From Hysterangium stoloniferum (taxonomy: Eukaryota > Basidiomycota > Agaricomycetes > Hysterangiales > Hysterangiaceae), in assembly GCA_015178975.1 (NCBI GenBank), contig WHVD01000013.1, forward strand, positions 1,054,001-1,118,000: a stretch of DNA of 64,000 nt. Direction: 5' to 3'. The notes under the pieces were generated by a model. The model saw only the letters and a program-made list of their open reading frames with translations. It had not been told where the DNA came from and did no database searches. This document shows, piece by piece, positions 21,155 to 31,878 of this stretch (positions are counted from its first letter, which is position 1; the number at the start of each line of letters is the position of its first letter). The position numbers and the translations under genes are program-made.

Positions 21155-21493
21155 CAGTGAGGGACAAAACTCTTCCAATGATTTTTAGTTGTGCAAAGAT
21201 CCTTGATTGAATAACTCAAGAACCACTGTAGATACAGATCTGAAATGTGGGGGTTGGTTAGGTCTATATGTTATCTATATGCCCTTAAAATATTATAACA
21301 TAAGCATTAGTATTTCCCAAACTATAAACAAAACACTAATAAAATCACATTGGAAGGGTTTTGTCCCTGGTATAAAAAGAACACAAATAAAACAATCTAG
21401 TACTTGGTATAGCCTCTCTTGGCCTTCAAAACAGCCTCTACCCTTCTAGGAATACTCTCTATCAAGTTCTGACAAGTGGAGGCAGGGATATTC
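21155..21493 (-). mobile_element. Tc1-3 fragment: one terminal arm and transposase tail
   Basis: Starts next to TA with CAGTGAGGGACAAAACTCTTCC; an inner inverted copy (GGAAGGGTTTTGTCCCTG) lies at about 21356-21373. Beyond it the minus strand encodes a Tc1 transposase C-terminus (LIESIPRRVEAVLKAKRGYTKY; shown in part). The rest of the element is missing, replaced at about 21494 by Copia-2 LTR sequence. Confidence 0.75.
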
Positions 21494-21767
21494 TATTAAA
21501 AATAGTATGAGTTGACTCTATTGCAATACACAATATACAAGGGTTTAATAAGCTTGTAATAAAAGTACTTTGTGTCTCAATATCTTGTGTCAGTTAGTGT
21601 AGCACCTCCTGACGATATAGGTTGGATGCTCTGGGAGGTGTATAGTGGTTCTGACACACATTAACCTCCAAATGCATGGTCCACAATTAGCATCTTCATA
21701 TGAAAAGTTGCAATAATTGGTGGACTCCCCCTATAAAAAGGTGTGTTTCATCATCAAATTTAACACA
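21494..21767 (-). repeat. Copia-2 3' LTR (approximate ends)
   Basis: Lies downstream of the Copia-2 pol stop. On the minus strand AAAAAAGTGGGG, a likely polypurine tract, precedes TGTGTTAAATTTGATGATG. The far end near 21494 is blurred by the Tc1-3 junction, so the boundary is a guess. Confidence 0.5.
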
Positions 21768-21793
21768 CCCCACTTTTTTAATCCCATATCTGT

Positions 21794-23327
21794 TCAATTT
21801 CCTAATCCCATCATAGATCTGAACTTTTCCACCTTTGGTTTTGGTAATGCTTTGGTTAAGATATCTGCCGGCATTTCATCTGTTTGTAGGTAGATAGGGT
21901 TGATTGATTCCTTTTCTACCATGTCACGTAACCAGTAGTAGCATAGGTCCAGATGTTTCATTCGTCCATGATGTTCTGGATTCTTGGCTACAGTTAGTGC
22001 TGACTGGTTTTCAATGAAGAGTTTTGATGGACATGGTGCCTTGTATCCCAATTCCTTTAACAGGTTCTGCATCCAACAGATCTCCTTCCCTGCTGCAACT
22101 GCAGCAATATATTCAGCTTCTGTGGTGGATAGTGTCACAATTGGTTGTATTTTGCTGCTCCAACATACTGCTCCTGATCCCACTTTGATTATGTACCCTG
22201 TTGTTGATTTTCCACTGTCCTTGTCTCCACCATAACTAGCATCACTGAAGCCAACAAATAGATCTGTATTTAATGGATCAGGACCATATGTGAGTTTCAT
22301 ATCCATAGTTCCCTTCAAATATCGGAATAGATGCTTGACAGCCTTCCAGTGTGCTATACCAGGGTTTGAATTAAACCGAACCAATACTCCTGCAGTGTAT
22401 GCAATGTCGGGACGGGTGGTAGTGGCCAAGTACATCATGGACCCAACTGCATTAATGTAGGGAATGTCACGCATTTCATTCTGTTCCTCCATGGTTTTGG
22501 GTGACTGATCTGATGATAGTTTTGCCCCTGGATCCATGGGTGTACCCACTGTATGACAATTTGACATCACAAATTCCTGTAATTTGTTCAAGATGTACTG
22601 GCGTTGTGATAGAGAGATAGTCCGCTTTTCTCGATCTCGTGTGATTTCAATGCCTAATAGGAAAGATGTAGGTCCTAGATTCCTGAGTTTGAAATGTGTG
22701 GCTAATTCAGCTACAAAATCATCCAGGACTTTTTCAGATGGTCCTGCAAGGGTGATGTCATCTACAAATATGGGAACAATGACTTTGATTCCATCTCGTT
22801 GATAGATATAGACTGATGGATCAGAATAAATCTGCTTGAAGTCCATTTTCTCTAGTACACTCTGCAGGTGTTTGCTCCAGAGGTTGCTTGCCTGCTTGAG
22901 TCCATAGAGTGACTTGTCTAGTCTACATGCTACATCTGATCCTCCTTGGTGAAATCCTTCTGGTTGGACCATGAATATTTCTGTATCAATATCACTGTTG
23001 ATGAATGCATGTGATATGTCAACTGATCGGAGGTGAAGGCCTTCTGCTGCAGCCAGTGCTAATACTAGACAAATAGTAGCATGGCACATTGTTGGGGCAA
23101 AAATCTCTGTATAGTCAAATCCTGGTCTCTGGTTGTATCCTTTAGCAACCAATCGTGCCTTAAACCGTTCTATTGATCCATCTGCCTTTCGTTTCACTTT
23201 GAAAACCCATTTTGATCCTATAGCCTTTTTTCCTGGTGGTAGTTTCATTATGGTCCAAGTTCCATTGCTCATGTGTGTGTTCATTTCCTCCAAGGCTGCC
23301 TCTCTCCATTGTCTTGCCTGTGGACCA
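21794..23327 (-). pseudogene. Copia-2 pol: reverse transcriptase and RNase H, 5'-truncated
   Basis: A 500-codon open frame encodes the C-terminal half of a Ty1/copia polyprotein: W-x-V-KRKADG-x-ERFKARLVAKGYNQ, the RT motif SLYGLKQ, the active-site FVDD (about 22766), RNase H with DASYGGD, TTEAEYIAA, ENQS and PEHHGRMKHLDL, ending ILTKALPKPKVEKFRSMMG. The frame is open, so RT-RNase H could still be made, but gag, protease and integrase are absent. The Copia-1 LTR cuts it at 23327. Classed as a truncated element, not a host gene. Confidence 0.87.
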
Positions 23328-23635
23328 TGTTAAATGTGACCTGTGACTTACTGTGACACATGACACACACAAGTCTGAGGAAAGTTGTTACTATTCAGGT
23401 CACTAACTACAAGCTTATATATGTTATACATCAGTAGGCTTGTCAGCTGTCAAAAGTGACAGCTGGTTGACAGCTGTCAGAAGTGACAGCTGATTGACAG
23501 CTGGAATACAAAGTGACAGCTGATTGACAGCTGTCATGGGAAATGAACTGGAAATACTCTGGAACATGCTGGAAGCTTCTAGAAGGTTCTAGAAGGTTCC
23601 AGAAGGTCTTGGAGACAGTGGAGGCAGTTTTAACA
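23328..23635 (-). repeat. Copia-1 (minus copy) 3' LTR, 308 bp
   Basis: Reverse complement runs TGTTAAAACTGCC...GTCACATTTAACA. It is the shortest of the four Copia-1 LTRs because it has fewer AGCTGTCA units (about seven, against twelve at 35886-36064). The left flank is Copia-2 coding sequence. A purine tract (ATCAGGGGGGTC) lies just inside the element. Confidence 0.9.
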
Positions 23636-23737
23636 GACCCCCCTGATCTCACATGTCTCCAAAGAAAAAAGAAACAGAGAGAGAGACAGAGAGAGAGACT
23701 TTGCTAAACTACAGAGAGTAAGAAAGAAAACAAGAAA

Positions 23738-26700
23738 CTAAGTCCTTATACCCATTCCATCACGGCAAAATTGAACCTTGGGAGTAGATAGAGGCTTGGT
23801 TAGAATATCTGCAATTTGTTCTGCAGTAGGAATATAGGAAGGAGCAATACACTTGGCATTTACAGCATCCCTAAGCCAATAGTAGCGCAGGTCAAGATGT
23901 TTCATCCTTCCATGATGCTCAGGGTTCTTAGCAACACTGATGGCAGACTGGTTGTCAATGTGTAGAGTGGAGGGTTGATCAACTTGGTAGCCAAATTCAC
24001 CTAGGATTTGCCGCATCCAGGCAATCTCCTTGCCAGCTTCTACAGCAGAGACAAATTCTGCTTCAGTTGTAGAAAGTGTGACAATATTTTGCAGTTTACT
24101 ACTCCAGCCAATAGCACCTCCAGCCATCATAGTTACATAACCACCAGTGGATCTTCCAGAATCAATGCAATCACCATGAGCAGCATCAGTGTATGTGGTG
24201 AATAATTCAGAGCCACATTTACCAGAGTAATGCAACTTGTAATCCAGTGTACCTTTTAGGTATCTGAACAAGTGCTTCACTGCTGTCCAATGCTTTGGTC
24301 CAGGATTGCCATTAAAACGTGCCAAGTAGGACACAGTATAAGCAATATCTGGACGGGTCATAGTAGCCAGGTATTGTAAAGACCCAACAGCACTGAGATA
24401 AGGAACACTACGCATGAAATCCACCTCTGCAGCATTCTCAGGACCCATTTCTTTGGAAAGAGATGTACCAGGTGTCATAGGTGTGAGAACTGGATGACAG
24501 TCAGACATGTTATAACGCTCAAGCATGTTGAGAATAAACTGTCGCTGATCAAGAGTAAGGAGTCGCTTAGAGCGATCTCTGCCAACTCCCACACCAAGTA
24601 AATAAACAGTGGGTCCAAGATCACGGCATTTGAAATGCAGGGACAATTGCTTGACAGCTTTGTCAATGGCAAGAGTGGACTTGGATGCAAATGTAATATC
24701 ATCAATGTAAATGGGTACAAAGATCTTCACCTCAATAAATGTAAACAGAGGTATCAGATTCAATTCGTTTGAACTCCATTTCAGTAAGTGCACCATGTAA
24801 CTTGATGTTCCATTGACGAGATCCCTGCTTGAGACCATAAAGTGATTTCAAGAGTCTGAGAACCTTATTAGGACCTCCTTGATGGAAGCCTTCAGGTTGT
24901 CTCATATAGATTGTCTCATCAAGGTCACCATGGGTGAAAGCAGCAGAAATGTCAACAGAGCGCAAGTCCATGTCTTCAATGGCAGCTAGGGCCAGAATCA
25001 AACGCAGAGTTGCAGGTCTAAAAGTAGGTGCAAACACTTCATTGTAGTCAATGCCAGGACGTTGTGAGTATCCTTTGGCAACAAGACGAGCTTTATAACG
25101 CTCAATGGTGCCATCTGCATTGTGTTTGACTTTAAACACCCAACCCGAACCAATTGCCTTTGCACCAACTGGGAGGTCAACAAGTTCCCATGTCTTGTTT
25201 TCTACCAGTGTATTGTACTCTGCATTTATAGCCTCTTGCCATTTATCTGCATCATCACCTTTCATAGCCTGCTTGTAGTTTTGTGGATCAGCAGTTGAAG
25301 CTGTTCCAACAAACTGTACTTCCTCATAATCAATGTCATCATCATCTTCAACTAGAGCTGGAGCTGGTTGTACCTTCCACCATTCACCAGGTTGCTTTGG
25401 AACACGCTGAGAGCGACGAAGCTGTGGTTCTGGTGCAGGTGGAGGAGGTAGTTGAATGGGTTCAGGAAGTGCAGAAATCTGAGCAGGAGGTGCAGGAATC
25501 TGAACAGGAGGTGCAGGAATATAAGCAGGAGGTGCAGGAATATGAGTAGGAGGGACAGAAATATCATTATCCCCCTCTACTTCTGGCACAAATAAAGGAA
25601 TGTCAGAGTTTGGTATATTTGGGAAAAGCCTAATATTAGGCATTGGTCCAGTAGTAGATAGACCAGGAAAGTGGCGTTCATCAAATACAGCCCGTTCAGA
25701 GATGATAAACTTCTTTGTAACAGGGTTGTAGAACCACACTCGCAAGTTGCTCACATCTGGTTTCTGCTTGTACCATTGCTCATAGGGTGTAGTTTTAGGC
25801 AATGGTGCAGTAGGCAGACGATTCCATACATAGACATAAGATGCCACAGCATGATTCCAGAATGAGGCAGGCATACGCACTTCATGCATCATGGCAGTGA
25901 CATGATCAGCCAAGGTACGATTGGCTCGTTCTGCAACTCCATTCTGTTGAGGGCGATTGCGAGTAGTTTGACGGCGTGCTATTCCACATTCATCTGTAAA
26001 CTTGATGAAAGCATTTGACATGTATTCACCCCCTTTGTCATCCTGCAGAGCTTTGACCTTGCAACCCAGAAGATTCTCAGCATAAGCTTTGTATCTCCTG
26101 AATGCTTCAAATGCATCACTCTTCCGTTTTAAGAACAGAACAGCTCGCAACTTGGTGCAATCATCAATGAAGGTTATCCAGTAGTGATAACCCTCAGTTG
26201 TTTGCACAGGAAGTGGTCCATGTAGATCACTATGAATAAGCTCAAGTGGTGTCTGAGATTGACTTGGTGAGGTAGGAAATGGATTGGCAGTCATTTTACC
26301 AGCAAGGCAAGGTTCACAGATAGGATCAGGTTGTTCCTTTGAGTCAAGGTTTAAGCCAACCACCAATCCTTCTCTGATCATCTTCTGGACATCAGCATAG
26401 CTGTGATGTCCAAGACGGCGATGCCAGAGATTGATATCAAAGGGAAGAGTGGAGGTAGCACCAGCTTGCTCAATAATAGGTGCAGTGGCACCATTTAGGA
26501 TGCCTGCATTCTGTGCAGTAACTCTGGCTGTAAACAAAGTCTGGCCAGAGAGTTTGAAATGCATGGTTGTTCGATCAATGTGTATGAGTAGTCCTTTGTG
26601 TCTTGTGAGATAAAGACAAGACAATAGGTTACTGCACAGTTGTGGTACATGCAAAACTCTTGTAAGCTCCACAGATCGCGATTTCCTTCCATTTATAACT

Positions 26701-27206
26701 GGGTTGAATACCACAGAACCAACTCCTGCAGAGTAGATAACAGTATGATCTGCTAACTTGATTGGGACACATAATGGTGTGTAGTTACGCAGCCAATGAC
26801 TATGAGGAGTCATATGACTACTAGCACCTGTATCAGCAAGCCAATCATAGTCAGAACCATTCTGCAGGGTGGAGGAATCGGATGAGGAGAAAGCAAGTGC
26901 ATTTCCACTATATTCAACATTGTTCTGAGACATTGTCTTCTGAGGCCTATTTGGCTTTTTCTTCCCTTTAGCACGATTGGTAAGGACACTCTCCTGTGCT
27001 TCCTGCTGCTTCTTGATGAAGCGATGACACTTGTCCATAGTATGGTTGGTCATGGAGCAGAAAGCACATTTGAGAAATGCAGTGGGTGCATTGCCCTGAA
27101 ACATTGTCTCCTGAGTGCTGTTTGCCTTCTTCCCTTTAGTCTGATTGACTTTAGGGAATTGGGGAATGGAAGATGGCATTGTAGTATAGACGCAGCAAAC
27201 TCGCAA
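23738..27206 (-). pseudogene. Copia-1 gag-pol, minus copy
   Basis: Ty1/copia polyprotein in two frames. Part one (27206-24732): shortened gag, knuckle CAFCSMTNHTMDKC, protease WLADTGASSHMT, integrase finger (HRRLGHHSYADV ... CEPC), integrase core with HSDLHGP, DDKGGEY and QQNGVAERANR, a Pro-rich PAPP repeat, then RT (YKARLVAKGYSQRPGID, LYGLKQGSRQW). A frame change just after SDTSVYIY, shared with the plus copy, leads to part two (to 23738): YIDD (about 24700), RNase H with TEAEFVSAVEAGKE, DNQSAIS and PEHHGRMKHLDL. The gag N-terminus is shorter than in the plus copy. Shared frameshift implies both copies descend from one defective parent or use recoding. Confidence 0.88.
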
Positions 27207-27420
27207 AGAAGTTGAGAAAAAAGGTATTTAACTCGAGGTCCAGACGCTAGTCTCGAGGGAAACTCAGCCTTAGTGGCGTACAAGTTCCTCCCTACTAGCA
27301 ACAGCAATAAGGCTGGGCCTGGCAGGGGAATATAAAGTATAGGCTGAAACTTACTCAAAAGAAGCGAGTTTGCAAAACGTTATACAGTACTAGAGCGCTT
27401 AGAGTGCGGGGCCCATAACC
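27207..27420 (-). other. Copia-1 leader with primer-binding site
   Basis: On the minus strand it begins GGTTATGGGCCCCGCAC (27420 downward), the initiator-Met half-tRNA primer site, and continues as untranslated leader to the gag start. It abuts a TRIM-t LTR rather than a Copia-1 LTR. Confidence 0.7.
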
Positions 27421-27671
27421 TGTTAAAGGCATAGAAAAGAATTGACCCAGCCTGGGATTGAACCAAGGACCTCCTGGCTTTATATGCAGGTGCTCTTAAC
27501 CACTGAGCTACTGGACCTATGGTCTAGTATTATATGATGGATTATATATACATATATACAAGGACTTATGATGCCAACTTGTGCTCTTATAACAGTTTAT
27601 ATAACTGATGGCAAGCCTGGGTCTTATAACAGTCTGTCACATATAGATATTGTATTTTCCCATTTCTAACA
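27421..27671 (-). mobile_element. TRIM-t LTR fused to Copia-1
   Basis: 251 bp with the tRNA-like module at 27443-27517. On both sides it meets copies of GGGGCCCATAACC (27408-27420 and 27726-27738, plus-strand reading), that is, primer-binding sites. No target duplication flanks it, so it is not a simple solo-LTR insertion. Confidence 0.88.
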
Positions 27672-27738
27672 CTTCCCCTGAAATCAATATCTAGTCTATA
27701 CCCTACGCAGCAGATGAAGCTGAACGGGGCCCATAACC
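27672..27738 (-). other. TRIM-t internal domain next to a Copia-1 LTR
   Basis: 67 bp closely matching 12079-12144: purine tract TCAGGGGAAG at the TRIM-t side and primer site GGTTATGGGCCCC at the Copia-1 LTR side. It shows a hybrid order: Copia-1 LTR, TRIM-t interior, TRIM-t LTR, Copia-1 interior. Confidence 0.85.
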
Positions 27739-28076
27739 TGTTAAAAGTGACCTGTGACTTACTGTGACACGTGACACACACAAGTCTGAGGAAAGTTGTT
27801 ACTATTCAGGTCACTAACTACAAGCTTATATATGTTATACATCAGTAGGCTTGTCAGCTGTCATAAGTGACAGCTGGTTGACAGCTGTCATAAGTGACAG
27901 CTGATTGACAGCTTGAATGGAAACTGACAGCTGATTGACAGCTGGAATACAAAGTGACAGCTGATTGACAGCTGTCATGGGAAATGAACTGGGAATACCC
28001 TGGAACATGCTGGAAGCTTCTAAAAGGTTCTAGAAGGTTCCAGAAGGTTTTGGAGACAGTGGAGGCAGTTTTAACA
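27739..28076 (-). repeat. Copia-1 (minus copy) 5' LTR, 338 bp
   Basis: Reverse complement TGTTAAAACTGCC...GTCACTTTTAACA. Flanked at 28077-28081 by CGGTC, the complement of the GACCG found after the plus copy's 3' LTR (36181-36185). Confidence 0.9.
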
Positions 28077-28200
28077 CGGTCTACGTCCAGGGTGTTCCCT
28101 TTTTTAGGAGCGAGAATAAAGGGGACACCATCCATGAATAGAATGGTATATATGCTGAAAAGTAAAGGACCATTCCAAGGAACCGTTGTAGATCAGAAAC
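28077..28200 (-). pseudogene. Gypsy-A second copy, inverted fragment (part 1)
   Basis: Matches Gypsy-A at about 14800-14922 in reverse (RT to RNase H junction, LLKKGTPWTW). Bounded on the left by the Copia-1 5' LTR and on the right by the LTR-L element with TSD GAAAC. Confidence 0.85.
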
Positions 28201-28785
28201 TGTGATGTATTAGCCTTATTTTAATACTATTTTCCGAAAAAGGAGTCCAATGCTCTATCAAAATGTGCAAATACTCAATTCACTGCAAGGTAAAATAATT
28301 TAAGTATTTGATATTAATCAGTGGCAGCCTAAATAGACTTAGAACCCCTGAAGTCAAGAGTTTACTTGAATATATGCACCCTACTTCGCAAAGAAGGTTT
28401 TGAGAGCTGCTTGTGCAAGCTTGTTCTTTTTCTGTAAAAACACTACTAAAATATGAATAACAATTCACTGATTCCGAAACTAGATTCGACTTCGATTCTA
28501 GCTAGTTTATATATATTTTATACTATTTATCAAACAGTAAAAATATTTATAAACAGGTCAAAAGATTAGATATAGAATAAAACACTATTTGGCTAATATA
28601 TGCTTTATTTACACTAACCTACAGGGTCTACTGTGATACTAACTTATCAGGATCTTAATGTAGTCTTAAGGATTCTGCAAGAATATTCTCAGTATTTATT
28701 TATGCCAAAAACCGGGTAGAAATTAGAATATATGTATTTCTAATCTCAATATAACCTAAAATATTTATTACTTTAATTTATAGCC

Positions 28786-29025
28786 AACAACTCAACTAGA
28801 GGTGGATTAGTAATAAAGGATAGCCAGCTACTCAACTAAGAGGTGGCAAAAAGAGGAACAAGTTGTTTGTCAGAAGCTCAACTAGAGGTGACAAGGGGGT
28901 AGGATTATTACCAGAAGCTCAACTAGAGGTGGCAAAGGGATCCTGAGATAGCTTAGGTCAGCAGCTCAACTAGAGGTGACTAAGTGTTTGTATTTATTTA
29001 TCTAACAGCCCAACTAGGGGTGGAA
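28786..29025 (+). repeat. Dispersed AGCTCAACTAGAGGTG motifs
   Basis: Six or seven copies of a 16-base motif, with small changes, spaced about 35-60 bp apart inside LTR-L. Intervening sequence differs between copies, so this is not a simple tandem repeat. Role unknown. Confidence 0.75.
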
Positions 29026-29472
29026 TATAACTGCTGATGCAGTGGCACACTGATGTGGTGTAGTAAATGGGTTAAATTAAGTTATATTTCAGTGGTGGAG
29101 CAGAGCTCCTTATATACAGTTTAGTCTGAGACATTTAGAAGATTCTAGAAGATTTAATGATGTCATTCTGGGAGGAGTGATGTCATTTAGAATTTTCTAG
29201 AATTTTCTAGAGCATTGTGGAAGGTTCTAACTACTTCTAAGACACTATAGAATATTCTTGGCATAATGGAACATTGTAGAATTTTATAGAATATTCTACA
29301 ATATTCTATCTAATATTAGTACCTATTAACTAATGTTCCATTGGAAGCCACTGGAATGTTCCAGAGAGTTTCCTGTTTTTGTTGCAGTAGCATATATGAT
29401 GACATAATGCTCTCGCGCCTGTGCGCGCGCATGACACCCTTCGCGTCTTGTGACTGTCACGCGTTGTGACAG

Positions 29473-29660
29473 TCGCGCGCCTGTGTGACCGTCGCGCGCC
29501 TGTGTGACCGTCGCGCGCCTGTGTGACCGTCGCGCGCCTCTGTGACCGTCGCGCGCCCTTGTGACCGTCGCGCGCCTCTGTGACCGTCGCGCGCCTCTGT
29601 GACCGTCGCGCGCCTCTGTGACCGTCGCGCGCCTCTGTGACCGTCGCGCGCCCTTGTGAC
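29473..29660 (+). repeat. Ten-copy 19-bp CG-rich minisatellite
   Basis: Unit TCGCGCGCCTCTGTGACCG with variable bases at positions 10-11 (CTGTG, CTCTG, CCTTG forms). Very CpG-dense inside an otherwise AT-rich element, in contrast to the CpG loss seen elsewhere in the nest. The long Arg/Ala/Thr ORFs across it in three frames are artefacts of the period, which is not a multiple of three. Confidence 0.92.
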
Positions 29661-30148
29661 AACTGTCACCTGTTATGACGGTTGTCACTCGTTGTGACGA
29701 TTTTCCCGCGCGCCGTGTAATAAACGCCAGGCCGGTTTTATATTATTATATAATTATTATATTTACTTTTAATTAGTTATAAATATAATATTTTATTATA
29801 ATAATATAAAAATATATATATTTCACCTTGATAATGCGCGAGTATTTCAAATCGCGTTTTGTCAGCGTCGGAGTTTGAAATATCATGTGAATGTCACATG
29901 ATTACTCGCGCGTTGTGAATAAGCGCTGAGTCGCCGACATATTAATCAAAAAAGAATAAAAAGTAGAAATTCAATAATTTGCTCAATTTATTAGATAAAA
30001 ATACAAAATAAATTGTATAAATTCAGGATAAATCAAACAAATATTGTACAATTTAATCGTCGCAATATAATTACATTTGAATATTTGTTTTCGCAATTTG
30101 TTAGGGGAAATTGTTTAAAAATTGGAAAAAACTTAGAAATACATAACA

Positions 30149-31627
30149 GAAACCTTAGTGGGTGGGGCCAATTACAATATAGCGTGAACTTTTTCTTGGT
30201 GGGTTGAAAAACCCAGCCTAGATACCTTATGACCCAATAACAATATCGAATTATATCCGATAAAACATTTCTTGGAAGAGAGAGTGATACCGGCCGAAGC
30301 GATAGCGCCAAGCACCTGATTCAGGTGAAGCAAATGATCATCCCAGTTCTTCGAGAATATGACTATGTCATCGATGTAGACTAAACAAAAAATCCACAAG
30401 TAGGATGCTAAAACTGTTTGCATGACGCACTGAAATGTGGAGGGGCCATTTCTGAGCCCAAATGGCATCCTTTTAAATTGCCACAGCCCTCTATGGGATC
30501 TAAAGGCTGTTTTGGGCTTATCGTCCTCCAACATTTCTAATTGAGTAAACCTGGCTAGCACATCGAAAGAAGAAAGAACATTTGACCCTGACAGCGCCTG
30601 CATAATCTCCGATTGACGTGGTAAAGGGAATTCGTCTGGAACAGTGAGATGATTAAGTTTCCGATAGTCGATGACCACCCGCGGTTTACCATTGCGATAT
30701 ACTACAAAGGCTGGTGCGATCTTGGTCGCGCCTGCTACCATTAAACCTTTCTCCTCGAGTGACCTGGGCTTGTGAGCCCAACGAGCGGGGTCATGAATTA
30801 TCCCTATTGTCTCCCCTCGTCGGATAGTCTTAGGGGTTAGCAATGGATTGGCTAAAGGTACTGCCGCACTATTCCTTGAAATTGCCGTGATTGGTGTGGC
30901 TAATATAGAACCGTCCTCATTTTGCAGTACGATTCCTTCAACAATCCATTCCTCGCCCTTTAGATCTTCAACAAAAATAGGCACTAATCTGGCTGACTCT
31001 GGATCGATAGTGCAATCCTCCAAGGCTCGCGCGACTCTTTCAGTACGCACACCTTTATCGGGGAGAGAGGTGAGTTTGGATGACTCCTTCTCATGCTTCC
31101 CGAAAGGGGCCTTATTGACGGTGAAGGTCAAAGGTTGAGGTTCCTTAGAAGAACTGGCTGGAATAAAACCCTGTCGTCCCGGGAGAATAAGTCTAGATCC
31201 CAACGGCTGATCTCTTAGAGTACCAATTTCATAATTAATATGGAAGTCTTCTCCTAAAAGAATTGGCACCGTCATTCCTCTAATGACATAAGTTTCTGCC
31301 GCAAACTTCAGTAACGTTCCACTGTCGTCCTCCAGGTAAATGGGAATATTAACATATCCGATAACCTTAGCGTTACCCGTGAGCTGGATTAGACGTAACT
31401 TGAGTCCTTGTTTCAACTTATATATGCCCTGCAGCTCCTTGTAGAATTCCTCCGATATAAGGGAAAGATCCGCTCCCGTGTCCATTCGAATTTTAACGTG
31501 TTCGGGTGAATCGGGAGTTCCTACATGACCGAAAACATGGAGCGCTGCAACTCCTATGCTAGAGTAACCACTGGGAGGATCCCGTTTTCGATAAAGGATC
31601 GTAGTATCCTCCTTCATCAGACGACTG
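30149..31627 (-). pseudogene. Gypsy-A second copy, inverted fragment (part 2): protease to RT
   Basis: Minus-strand open frame of 482 codons: retropepsin RMDTGADLSLIS, linker, APAFVVYRNGKPRVVIDYRK, RT with FKRMPFGLRNGPSTFQ and YIDD. Compared with 8023-20400 it lacks the acidic block (13650-13848) but keeps the RT fingers lost there; the two copies carry complementary deletions. Right end is cut by a TRIM-t LTR at 31628, left end continues in 28077-28200. Confidence 0.87.
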
Positions 31628-31878
31628 TGTTAAAGGCATAGAAAAGAATTGACCCAGCCTGGGATTGAACCAAGGACCTCCTGGCTTTATATGCAGGTGC
31701 TCTTAACCACTGAGCTACTGGACCTATAGTCTAGTATTATATGATGGATTATATATACATATATATAAGGACTTATGTTGCCAACTTGTGCTCTTATAAC
31801 AGTTTATATAACTGATGGCAAACCTGGGTCTTATAACAGTCTGTCACATATAGATATTGTATTTTCCCATTTCTAACA
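31628..31878 (-). mobile_element. TRIM-t LTR at the Gypsy-A / Copia-1 junction
   Basis: 251 bp, tRNA-like module at 31650-31724. Left flank CGACTG and right flank GGTTG do not match, so there is no target duplication; it marks a recombination or deletion junction between an inverted Gypsy-A fragment and the 5'-truncated Copia-1 plus copy. Confidence 0.88.

Larger units (their letters stand above)
28201..30148. mobile_element. LTR-L: 1948-bp non-coding TG...CA element with TSD GAAAC
   Basis: Starts TGTGATGTATT and ends AATACATAACA, near-inverted ends of 11 bp; GAAAC flanks it at 28196-28200 and 30149-30153. No protein-like ORF. It contains a family of AGCTCAACTAGAGGTG motifs, a CG-rich 19-bp minisatellite and long AT tracts. 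The size and ends fit a very long solo LTR or a LARD-type non-autonomous element. A 90-bp relative of its 3' end (CGCAATATAA ... CTTAGAAATACATAACA) is at 49540-49630. Confidence 0.75.

Noticed and set aside
25283..25549. Plus-strand ORF with EVQESEQEVQE repeats
   Set aside because: Antisense shadow of the Pro-rich PAPP repeat in Copia-1 pol; the same appears mirrored at 33872-34141.
28786..29025. CRISPR-like repeat and spacer array
   Set aside because: Spacing is irregular, repeats are imperfect, the host is clearly eukaryotic and the array is inside an LTR-like element.
29326..29688. Three overlapping minus-strand ORFs rich in Arg, Ala, Thr and His
   Set aside because: They are read-through of the 19-bp CG-rich minisatellite in all frames; no start context, no introns, no neighbours supporting a gene.
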